Shown piece by piece: positions 1 to 11,158 of a stretch of DNA of 64,000 nt. This stretch comes from Gordius sp. MW1 (taxonomy: Eukaryota; Nematomorpha; Gordioida; Gordea; Gordiidae), in assembly GCA_964036665.1 (NCBI GenBank), contig OZ038532.1, positions 13,844,537-13,908,536 on the forward strand, read 5' to 3'. Numbering within the stretch: the stretch's first letter is position 1; each line of letters starts with the position of its first letter. The notes beneath the pieces were generated by a model, which had not been told where the DNA came from, searched no databases, and saw only the letters and a list, made by a program, of their open reading frames with translations. A program made the position numbers and the translations under genes.

Positions 1-242
1 TAGGATTCTCAAATTGGCTTACTTTTATATATTTTTTCATGCTCTTTCACATAGAATTGAAAAAAATAAATATTCTACCTCAAAATTTTTCACATATTTT
101 TCTTTGAACCGTATTCATCCGATGATAGTTGTCGTTTTCAGACGTGGTTTCTATGATCCCAAGTAAAAATTTATCAGAATCAGAGAAATGTTACTTTGAA
201 ATCATGATCGCATAGTGCATTTTTGAATAATTAAACACTCAC

Positions 243-269
243 GTTGCGATACAACAAACTAATCGCAAC
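243..269. repeat. Conserved dyad in each monomer (example copy)
   Basis: GTTGCGAT (243-250), 11-base spacer ACAACAAACTA (251-261), then ATCGCAAC (262-269), a perfect 8-bp inverted repeat. Nearly every monomer has it. The final CAAC could alternatively pair with the GTTG of the following AAAACGTTGTC, about 8 bases downstream, giving a competing small hairpin. A role such as protein binding or cruciform formation is an inference. Short dyads are known in several centromeric satellites, but no known box (for example the CENP-B box) matches here. Confidence 0.8.
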
Positions 270-287
270 AATAAAACGTTGTCTTTT

Positions 288-632
288 GTCAAAATGAATA
301 GTTCTAGCAGCTTAAAACCTCTTTTCGGAAGTAAATCGAGGATAATAGGATTCTCAAATTGGCTTACTTTTATATATTTTTTCATGCTCTTTTACATAGA
401 ATCGAAAAAAATAAATATTTTTACCTCAAAATTTTTCACATATTTTTCTTTCAACCGTATGCATCCGATGAAAGTTGTCGTTTTCAGACGTGGTTTCGAT
501 GATAAAAAGTAAAAATTTATCAGAATCAGAAAACTATTACTTTGAAATCATGATCGCATAGAGCCATTTTCAAAAATTAAGCATCACGTTGCGATACAAC
601 AAACTAATCGCAACAATAAAACGTTGTCTTGT
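288..632 (+). repeat. Representative A-type monomer (345 bp)
   Basis: One complete monomer, phased from GTCAAAAT to the next GTCAAAAT. The A type has ATGAATAG after the GTCAAA box. The extra A, compared with ATGATAG in other monomers, keeps one frame open for about 72 codons from ATG, or 77 from an upstream TTG. This copy also carries the linked set TCAACCGTATGCATCC and GATGATAAAAAG. A-type monomers recur at 690, 687, 1031 or 1036 bp, that is every second or third monomer, interleaved with B-type copies, but not as a strict dimer. Confidence 0.9.
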
Positions 633-975
633 GTCAAAATGATAGTTCTCGCAGCTTAAAACCTCTTTTCGGAAGTCAATCGAGGATAATAGGATTCTCA
701 AATTGGCTTACTTTTATATATATTTTCATGCTCTTTCACATAGAATTGAAAAAAATAAATATTCTTACCTCAAAATTTTTCACATATTTTTCTTTGAAAC
801 GTATTCATCAGATGAAAGTTGTCGTTTTCAGACGTGGTTTCTATGATCCCAAGTAAAAATTTATCAGAATCAGAGAAATGTTACTTTAATCATGATCGCA
901 TAGTGCATTTTTGAAAAATTAAACACTCACGTTGCGATACAACAAACTAATCGCAACAATAAAACGTTGTCTTTT
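633..975 (+). repeat. Representative B-type monomer (343 bp)
   Basis: The neighbouring complete monomer. It has ATGATAG followed by TTCTCGCAGC, one base shorter than the A type, which shifts the frame to an early TAA. This copy carries GAAACGTATTCATCAG, ATGATCCCAAG and the AGAGAAATGTTAC variant. It belongs to a second lineage linked to TTCTTACCTC in the A-tract segment. Adjacent A and B copies differ more from each other than each does from same-type copies several kb away, which is the signature of higher-order duplication. Confidence 0.85.
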
Positions 976-3900
976 GTCAAAATGAATAGTTCTGGCAGTA
1001 TAAAACCTCTTTTCGGAAGTAAATCGAGGATAATAGGATTCTCAAATTGGCTTACTTTTATATATTTTTTCATGCTCTTTCACATAGAATCGAAAAAATT
1101 AAATATTTTTACCTCAAAATTTTTCACATATTCTTTCAAGCGTATGCATCCGATGAAAGTTGTCGTTTTCAGACGTGGTTTCCATGATAAAAAGTAAAAA
1201 TTTATCAGAATCTGAAAACTATTACTTTGAAATCATGATCGCATAGAGCCATTTTCAAAAATTAAGCATCACGTTGCGATACAACAAACTAATCGCAACA
1301 ATAAAACGTTGTCTTTTGTCAAAATGATAATTCTCGCAGCTTAAAACCTCTTTTCGGAAATCAATCGAGGATAATAGGATTCTCAAATTGGCTTACTTTT
1401 ATATATTTTTTTATGCTCTTTCACATAGAATCAAAAAAAAAAAATATTTTTACCTCAAAATTTTTCACATATTTTTCTTTGAACCGTATTCATCCGATAA
1501 AAGTTGTCGTTTTCAGACGTGGTTTCTATGATCCCAAGTAAAAATTTATCAGAATCTAAAAACTACTACTTTAAAATCATGATCGCATAGTGCATTTTTG
1601 AAAAATTAAGCACTCACGTTGCGATCAAACTAATCGCAACAATAAAACGTTGTCTTTTGTCAAAATGAATTGTTCTGGCAGTATAAAACCTCTTTTCGGA
1701 AGTAAATCGAGGATAATAGGATTCTCAAATTGGCTTACTTTTATATATTTTTTCATGCTCTTTCACATAGAATCGAAAAAAATAAATATTTTTACCTCAA
1801 AATTTTTCACATATTTTTCTTTCAACCGTATGCATCCGATGAAAGTTGTCGTTTTCAGACGTGGTTTCGATGATAAAAAGTAAAAATTTATCATAATCAG
1901 AAAACTATTACTTCAAAATCATGATCGCATAGTGCATTTTTGAAAAATTAAGCACTCACGTTGCGATACAACAAACTAATCGCAACAATAAAACGTTGTC
2001 TTTTGTCAAAATGATAGTTCTCGCAGCTTAAAACCTCTTTAAGTCAATCGAGGATAATAAGATTCTCAAATTGGCTTACTTTTATATATTTTTTCATGCT
2101 CTTTCACATAGAATTGAAAAAATAAATATTTTTACCTCAAAATTTTTCACATGTTTTTCTTTCAACCGTATGCATCCGATGAAAGTTGTCGTTTTCAGAC
2201 GTGGTTTCCATGATAAAAAGTAAAAATTTATCAGAATCTGAAAACTATTACTTTGGAATCATGATCGCATAGTGCATTTTTGAAAAACTAAGCACTCACG
2301 TTGCGATACAACAAACTAATCGCAACAATAAAACGTTGTCTTTTGTCAAAATGATAGTTCTCGCAGCTTAAAACCTCTTATCGGAAGTCAATCGAGGATA
2401 ATAGGATTCTCAAATTGGCTTACTTTTATATATTTTTTCATGCTCTTTCACATAGAATTGAAAAAAATAAATATTCTACCTCAAAATTTTTCACATATTT
2501 TTCTTTCAAGCGTATGCATCCGATGAAAGTTGTCGTTTTCAGACGTGGTTTCCATGATAAAAAGTAAAAATTTATCAGAATCTGAAAACTATTACTTTGA
2601 AATCATGATCGCATAGAGCCATTTTCAAAAATTAAGCATCACGTTGCGATACAACAAACTAATCGCAACAATAAATCGTTGTCTTTTGTCAAAATGATAG
2701 TTCTCGCAGCTTAAAACCTCTTTTCGGAGGTAAATAGAGGATAATAGGATTCTCAAATTGGCTTACTTATATATATTTTTTTATGCTCTTTCACATAGAA
2801 TCGAAAAAAATAAATATTTTTACCTCAAAATTTTTCACATATTTTTCTTTCAAGCGTATGCATCCGATGAAAGTTGTCGTTTTCAGACGTGGTTTCCATG
2901 ATAAAAAGTAAAAATTTATCAGAATCTGAAAATTATTACTTTGAAATCATGATCGCATAGAGCCATTTTCAAAAATTAAGCATCACGTTGCGATACAACA
3001 AACTAATCGCAACAATAAAACGTTGTCTTTTGTCAAAATGATAATTCTCGCAGCTTAAAACCTCTTTTCGGAAGTCAATCGAGGATAATAGGATTCTCAA
3101 ATTGGCTTACTTTTATGTATTTTTTCATGCTCTTTCACATAGAATCGAAAAAAATAAATATTTTTACCTCAAAATTTTTCACATATTTTTCTTTCAACCG
3201 TATGCATCCGATGAAAGTTGTCGTTTTCAGACGTGGTTTCGATGATAAAAAGTAAAAATTTATCATAATCAGAAAACTATTACTTTAAAATCATGATCGC
3301 ATAGTGCATTTTTGAAAACTTAAGCACTCACGTTGCGATACAACAAACTAATCGCAACAATAAAACGTTGTCTTTTGTCAAAATGATAGTTCTCGCAGCT
3401 TAAAACCTCTTTTCGGAAGTCAATCGAGGATAATAGGATTCTCAAATTGGCTTACTTTTATATATGTTTTCATGCTCTTTCACATAGAATTGAAAAAATA
3501 AATATTTTTACCTCAAAATTTTTCACATGTTTTTCTTTCAACCGTATGCATCCGATGAAAGTTGTCGTTTTCAGACGTGGTTTCCATGATAAAAAGTAAA
3601 AATTTATCAGAATCTGAAAACTATTACTTTGGAATCATGATCGCATAGTGCATTTTTGAAAAATTAAGCACTCACGTTGCGATACAACAAACTAATCGCA
3701 ACAATAAAACGTTGTCTTTTGTCAAAATGATAGTTCTCGCAGCTTAAAACCTCTTATCGGAAGTCAATCGAGGATAATAGGATTCTCAAATTGGCTTACT
3801 TTTATATATTTTTTCATGCTCTTTCACATAGAATTGAAAAAAATAAATATTCTACCTCAAAATTTTTCACATATTTTTCTTTGAACCGTATTCATCCGAT

Positions 3901-5443
3901 GATAGTTGTCGTTTTCAGACGTGGTTTCTATGATACCAAGTAAAAATTTATCAGAATCAGAGAAATGTTACTTTGAAATCATGATCGCATAGTGCATTTT
4001 TGAATAATTAAACACTCACGTTGCGATACAACAAACTAATCGCAACAATAAAACGTTGTCTTTTGTCAAAATGAATAGTTCTGGCAGCTTAAAACCTCTT
4101 TTCGGAACTAAATCGAGGATAATAGGATTCTCAAATTGGCTTACTTTTATATATTTTTTCATGCTCTTTCACATAGAATTGAAAAAAATATATATTTTTA
4201 CCTCAAAATTTTTCACATATTTTTCTTTGAACCGTATTCATCCGATGAAAGTTGTCGTTTTCAGACGTGGTTTCTATGATCCCAAGTAAAAACTTATCAG
4301 AATCTAAAAACTATTACTTTAAAATGATAATCGCATAGAGCAGTTTTTAAAAATTCAGCACTCACGTTGCGATACAACAAACTAATCGCAACAATAAAAC
4401 GTTGTCTTTTGTCAAAATGAATAGTTCTAGCAGCTTAAAACCTCTTTTCGGAAGTAAATCGAGGATAATAGGATTCTCAAATTGGCTTACTTTTATATAT
4501 TTTTTCATGCTCTTTTACATAGTATCGGAAAAAATAAATATTTTTACCTCAAAATTTTTCACATATTTTTCTTTCAACCGTATGCATCCGATGAAAGTTG
4601 TCGTTTTCAGACGTGGTATCGATGATAAAAAGTAAAAATTTATCAGAATCAGAAAACTATTACTTTGAAATCATGATCGCATAGAGCCATTTTCAAAAAT
4701 TAAGCATCACGTTGCGATACAACAAACTAATCGCAACAATAAAACGTTGTCTTTTGTCAAAATGATAGTTCTCGCAGCTTAAAACCTCTTTTCGGAAGTC
4801 AATCGAGGATAATAGGATTCTCAAATTGGCTTACTTTTATATATTTTTTCATGCTCTTTCACATAGAATCGAAAAAATTAAATATTTTTACCTTAAAATT
4901 TTTCACATATTTTTCTTTCAAGCGTATGCATCCGATGAAAGTTGTCGTTTTCAGACGTGGTTTCCATGATAAAAAGTAAAAATTTATCAGAATCTGAAAA
5001 CTATTACTTTGAAATCATGATCGCATAGAGCCATTTTCAAAAATTAAGCATCACGTTGCGATACAACAAACTAATCGCAACAATAAAACGTTGTCTTTCG
5101 TCAAAATGATAATTCTCGCAGCTTAAAACCTCTTTTCGGAAATCAATCGAGGATAATAGGATTCTCAAATTGGCTTACTTCTATATATTTTTTCATGCTC
5201 TTTCACATAGAATCAAAAAAAATAAATATTTTTACCTCAAAATTTTTCACATATTTTTCTTTGAACCGTATTCATCCGATGAAAGTTGTCGTTTTCAGAC
5301 GTGGTTTCTATGATCCCAAGTAAAAATTTATCAGAATCTGAAAACTATTACTTTGAAATCATGATCGCATAGAGCCATTTTCAAAAATTAAGCATCACGT
5401 TGCGATACAACAAACTAATCGCAACAATAAAACGTTGTCTTTT

Positions 5444-5785
5444 GTCAAAATGAATAGTTCTGGCAGCTTAAAACCTCTTTTCGGAACTAAATCGAGGATA
5501 ATAGGATTCTCAAATTGGCTTACTTTTATATATTTTTTCATGCTCTTTCACATAGAATTGAAAAAAATATATATTTTTACCTCAAAATTTTTCACATATT
5601 TTTCTTTGAACCGTATTCATCCGATGAAAGTTGTCGTTTTCAGACGTGGTTTCTATGATCCCAAGTAAAAATTTATCAGAATCTAAAAACTACTACTTTA
5701 AAATCATGATCGCATAGTGCATTTTTGAAAAATTAAGCACTCACGTTGCGATCAAACTAATCGCAACAATAAAACGTTGTCTTTT
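5444..5785 (+). repeat. Representative short-loop monomer (dyad loop reduced by 4 bp)
   Basis: At the end of this monomer the dyad reads GTTGCGAT-CAAACTA-ATCGCAAC, with a 7-base loop instead of the usual 11-base ACAACAAACTA. The stem arms are intact. The same short loop recurs in many copies, for example near 1621, 8107, 10848, 12557, 18407, 20777, 24568, 30758, 44846, 46909, 47939, 58308 and 63463, usually with TAAAAACTACTACTTTAAAATC upstream variants. It is therefore an inherited sub-type rather than a sporadic error. Confidence 0.85.
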
Positions 5786-8441
5786 GTCAAAATGATAGTT
5801 CTCGCAGCTTAAAACCTCTTTTCGGAAGTCAATCGAGGATAATAGGATTCTCAAATTGGCTTACTTTTATATATTTTTTCATGCTCTTTCACATAGAATT
5901 GAAAAAAATAAATATTCTTACCTCAAAATTTTTCACATATTTTTCTTTGAACCGTATTCATCCGATGATAGTTGTCGTTTTCAGACGTGGTTTCTATGAT
6001 ACCAAGTAAAAATTTATCAGAATCGAAGAAATGTTACTTTGAAATCATGATCGCATAGTGCATTTTTGAATAATTAAACACTCACGTTGCGATACAACAA
6101 ACTAATCGCAACAATAAAACGTTGTCTTTTGTCAAAATGAATAGTTCTGGCAGCTTAAAACCTCTTTTCGGAACTAAATCGAGGATAATAGGATTCTCAA
6201 ATTGGCTTACTTTTATATATTTTTTCATGCTCTTTCACATAGAATTGAAAAAAATATATATTTTTACCTCAAAATTTTTCACATATTTTTCTTTGAACCG
6301 TATTCATCCGATGAAAGTTGTCGTTATCAGACGTGGTTTCTATGACCCCAAGTAAAAATTTATCAGAATCTAAAAACTATTACTTTAAAATGATAATCGC
6401 ATAGAGCAGTTTTCAAAAATTCAGCACTCACGTTGCGATACAACAAACTAATCGCAACAATAAAACGTTGTCTTTTGTCAAAATGAATAGTTCTAGCAGC
6501 TTAAAACCTCTTTTCGGAAGTCAATCGAGGATAATAGGATTCTCAAATTGGCTTACTTTTATATATTTTTTCATGCTCTTTCACATAGAAATATTTTTAC
6601 CTCAAAATTTTTCACATATTTTTCTTTTAACCGTATTCATCCGATGAAAGTTGTCGTTTTCAGACGTGGTTTCGATGATCAGAAAACTATTACTTTGAAA
6701 TCATGATCGCATAGAGCCATTTTCAAAAATTAAGCATCACGTTGCGATACAACAAACTAATCGCAACAATAAAACGTTGTCTTTTGTCAAAATGAATAGT
6801 TCTGGCAGCTTAAAACCTCTTTTCGGAAGTAAATCGAGGATAATAGGATTCTCAAATTGGCTTACTTTTATATATTTTTTCATGCACTTTCACATAGAAT
6901 CGAAAAAAATAAATATTTTTACTTCAAAAATTTTTCACATATTTTTCTTTCAACCGTATGCATCCGATGAAAGTTGTCGTTTTCAGACGTGGTTTCGATG
7001 ATAAAAAGTAAAAATTTATCAGAATCAGAAAACTATTACTTTGAAATCATGATCGCATAGAGCCATTTTCCTAAATTAAGCATCACGTTGCGATACAACA
7101 AACTAATCGCAACAATAAAACGTTGTCTTTTGTCAAAATGATAGTTCTCGCAGCTTAAAACCTCTTTTCGGAAGTCAATCGAGGATAATAGGATTCTCAA
7201 ATTGGCTTACTTTTATATATATTTTCATGCTCTTTCACATAGAATTGAAAAAAATAAATATTCTTACCTCAAAATTTTTCGCATATTTTTCTTTGAAACG
7301 TATTCATCAGATGAAAGTTGTCGTTTTCAGACGTGGTTTCTATGATCCCAAGTAAAAATTTATCAGAATCAGAGAAATGTTAATTTGAAATCATGATCGC
7401 ATAGTGCATTTTTGAAAAATTAAACACTCACGTTGCGATACAACAAACTAATCGCAACAATAAAACGTTGTCTTTTGTCAAAATGAATAGTTCTGGCAGT
7501 ATAAAACCTCTTTTCGGAAGTAAATCGAGGATAATAGGATTCTCAAATTGGCTTACTTTTATATATTTTTTCATGCTCTTTCACATAGAATCAAAAAATT
7601 AAATATTTTTACCTTAAAATTTTTCACATATTTTTCTTTCAAGCGTATGCATCCGATGAAAGTTGTCGTTTTCAGACGTGGTTTCCATGATAAAAAGTAA
7701 AAATTTATCAGAATCTGAAAACTATTACTTTGAAATCATGATCGCATAGAGCCATTTTCAAAAATTAAGCATCACGTTGCGATACAACAAACTAATCGCA
7801 ACAATAAAACGTTGTCTTTTGTCAAAATGATAATTCTCGCAGCTTAAAACCTATTTTCGGAAATCAATCGAGGATAATAGGATTCTCAAATTGGCTTACT
7901 TTTATATATTTTTTCATGCTCTTTCACATAGAATCAAAAAAAATAAATATTTTTACCTCAAAATTTTTCACATATTTTTCTTTGAACCGTATTCATCCGA
8001 TGAAAGTTGTCGTTTTCAGACGTGGTTTCTATGATCCCAAGTAAAAATTTATCAGAATCTAAAAACTACTACTTTAAAATCATGATTGCATAGTGCATTT
8101 TTGAAAAATTAAGCACTCACGTTGCGATCAAACTAATCGCAACAATAAAACGTTGTCTTTTGTCAAAATGATAGTTCTCGCAGCTTAAAACCTCTTTTCG
8201 GAAGTCAATCGAGGATAATAGGATTCTCAAATTGGCTTACTTTTATATATTTTTTCATGCTCTTTCACATAGAATTGAAAAAAATAAATATTCTTACCTC
8301 AAAATTTTTCACATATTTTTCTTTGAAACGTATTCATCCGATGAAAGTTGTCGTTTTCAGACGTGGTTTCTATGATCCCAAGTAAAAATTTATCAGAATC
8401 AGAAAAATGTTACTTTGAAATAATGATCGCATAGTGCATTA
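5725..8441 (+). repeat. 2,717-bp higher-order unit, copy 1
   Basis: An eight-monomer block followed directly by a second copy at 8442-11158. Shared rare markers at constant offset 2,717 include the 309-bp monomer, TTTTCCTAAATT, GTTAATTTG, CCTATTTTCGG and ATGATTGCATAG. The left limit was placed where the upstream sequence (TAAAAACTACTAC versus AGAAAAATGTTAC) stops matching. The limits are reliable to a few tens of bases. Confidence 0.88.
6477..6785 (+). repeat. 309-bp deletion monomer
   Basis: A monomer with two internal deletions. One removes the A-tract, so that CACATAGAAATATTTTTACC is continuous. The other removes the AAAAAGTAAAAATTTATC segment, so that CGATGATCAGAAAAC is continuous. Together they remove about 35 bp. 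Identical shortened copies lie at 9194-9502 (offset 2,717) and 19130-19438 (offset 12,653). The deletions therefore arose once and spread by block duplication, which makes this a good marker for the higher-order unit. Confidence 0.9.
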
Positions 8442-11158
8442 TTGAAAAATTAAGCACTCACGTTGCGATCAAACTAATCGCAACAATAAAACGTTGTCTT
8501 TTGTCAAAATGATAGTTCTCGCAGCTTAAAACCTCTTTTCGGAAGTCAATCGAGGATAATAGGATTCTCAAATTGGCTTACTTTTATATATTTTTTCATG
8601 CTCTTTCACATAGAATTGAAAAAAATAAATATTCTTACCTCAAAATTTTTCACATATTTTTCTTTGAACCGTATTCATCCGATGATAGTTGTCGTTTTCA
8701 GACGTGGTTTCTATGATACCAAGTAAAAATTTATCAGAATCGAAGAAATGTTACTTTGAAATCATGATCGCATAGTGCATTTTTGAATAATTAAACACTC
8801 ACGTTGCGATACAACAAACTAATCGCAACAATAAAACGTTGTCTTTTGTCAAAATGAATAGTTCTGGCAGCTTAAAACCTCTTTTCGGAACTAAATCGAG
8901 GATAATAGGATTCTCAAATTGGCTTACTTTTATATATTTTTTCATGCTCTTTCACATAGAATTGAAAAAAATATATATTTTTACCTCAAAATTTTTCACA
9001 TATTTTTCTTTGAACCGTATTCATCCGATGAAAGTTGTCGTTATCAGACGTGGTTTCTATGATCCCAAGTAAAAATTTATCAGAATCTAAAAACTATTAC
9101 TTTAAAATGATAATCGCATAGAGCAGTTTTCAAAAATTCAGCACTCACGTTGCGATACAACAAACTAATCGCAACAATAAAACGTTGTCTTTTGTCAAAA
9201 TGAATAGTTCTAGCAGCTTAAAACCTCTTTTCGGAAGTCAATCGAGGATAATAGGATTCTCAAATTGGCTTACTTTTATATATTTTTTCATGCTCTTTCA
9301 CATAGAAATATTTTTACCTCAAAATTTTTCACATATTTTTCTTTTAACCGTATTCATCCGATGAAAGTTGTCGTTTTCAGACGTGGTTTCGATGATCAGA
9401 AAACTATTACTTTGAAATCATGATCGCATAGAGCCATTTTCAAAAATTAAGCATCACGTTGCGATACAACAAACTAATCGCAACAATAAAACGTTGTCTT
9501 TTGTCAAAATGAATAGTTCTGGCAGCTTAAAACCTCTTTTCGGAAGTAAATCGAGGATAATAGGATTCTCAAATTGGCTTACTTTTATATATTTTTTCAT
9601 GCACTTTCACATAGAATCGAAAAAAATAAATATTTTTACTTCAAAAATTTTTCACATATTTTTCTTTCAACCGTATGCATCCGATGAAAGTTGTCGTTTT
9701 CAGACGTGGTTTCGATGATAAAAAGTAAAAATTTATCAGAATCAGAAAACTATTACTTTGAAATCATGATCGCATAGAGCCATTTTCCTAAATTAAGCAT
9801 CACGTTGCGATACAACAAACTAATCGCAACAATAAAACGTTGTCTTTTGTCAAAATGATAGTTCTCGCAGCTTAAAACCTCTTTTCGGAAGTCAATCGAG
9901 GATAATAGGATTCTCAAATTGGCTTACTTTTATATATATTTTCATGCTCTTTCACATAGAATTGAAAAAAATAAATATTCTTACCTCAAAATTTCTCGCA
10001 TATTTTTCTTTGAAACGTATTCATCAGATGAAAGTTGTCGTTTTCAGACGTGGTTTCTATGATCCCAAGTAAAAATTTATCAGAATCAGAGAAATGTTAA
10101 TTTGAAATCATGATCGCATAGTGCATTTTTGAAAAATTAAACACTCACGTTGCGATACAACAAACTAATCGCAACAATAAAACGTTGTCTTTTGTCAAAA
10201 TGAATAGTTCTGGCAGTATAAAACCTCTTTTCGGAAGTAAATCGAGGATAATAGGATTCTCAAATTGGCTTACTTTTATATATTTTTTCATGCTCTTTCA
10301 CATAGAATCAAAAAATTAAATATTTTTACCTTAAAATTTTTCACATATTTTTCTTTCAAGCGTATGCATCCGATGAAAGTTGTCGTTTTCAGACGTGGTT
10401 TCCATGATAAAAAGTAAAAATTTATCAGAATCTGAAAACTATTACTTTGAAATCATGATCGCATAGAGCCATTTTCAAAAATTAAGCATCACGTTGCGAT
10501 ACAACAAACTAATCGCAACAATAAAACGTTGTCTTTTGTCAAAATGATAATTCTCGCAGCTTAAAACCTATTTTCGGAAATCAATCGAGGATAATAGGAT
10601 TCTCAAATTGGCTTACTTTTATATATTTTTTCATGCTCTTTCACATAGAATCAAAAAAAATAAATATTTTTACCTCAAAATTTTTCACATATTTTTCTTT
10701 GAACCGTATTCATCCGATGAAAGTTGTCGTTTTCAGACGTGGTTTCTATGATCCCAAGTAAAAATTTATCAGAATCTAAAAACTACTACTTTAAAATCAT
10801 GATTGCATAGTGCATTTTTGAAAAATTAAGCACTCACGTTGCGATCAAACTAATCGCAACAATAAAACGTTGTCTTTTGTCAAAATGATAGTTCTCGCAG
10901 CTTAAAACCTCTTTTCGGAAGTCAATCGAGGATAATAGGATTCTCAAATTGGCTTACTTTTATATATTTTTTCATGCTCTTTCACATAGAATTGAAAAAA
11001 ATAAATATTCTTACCTCAAAATTTTTCACATATTTTTCTTTGAAACGTATTCATCCGATGAAAGTTGTCGTTTTCAGACGTGGTTTCTATGATCCCAAGT
11101 AAAAATTTATCAGAATCAGAAAAATGTTACTTTGAAATCATGATCGCATAGGTCATTT
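8442..11158 (+). repeat. 2,717-bp higher-order unit, copy 2
   Basis: The direct tandem copy of the preceding block. Few differences are visible by eye, one being ATTTCTCGC near 9995 against ATTTTTCGC in copy 1. Identity with copy 1 ends about 11140-11158, where GCATAGTGCATTATTG is replaced by GCATAGGTCATTTTTG. From 8442 to about 11662 this region also matches 18378-21598 at offset 9,936, so the third copy was taken from this copy together with its right flank. Confidence 0.87.
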
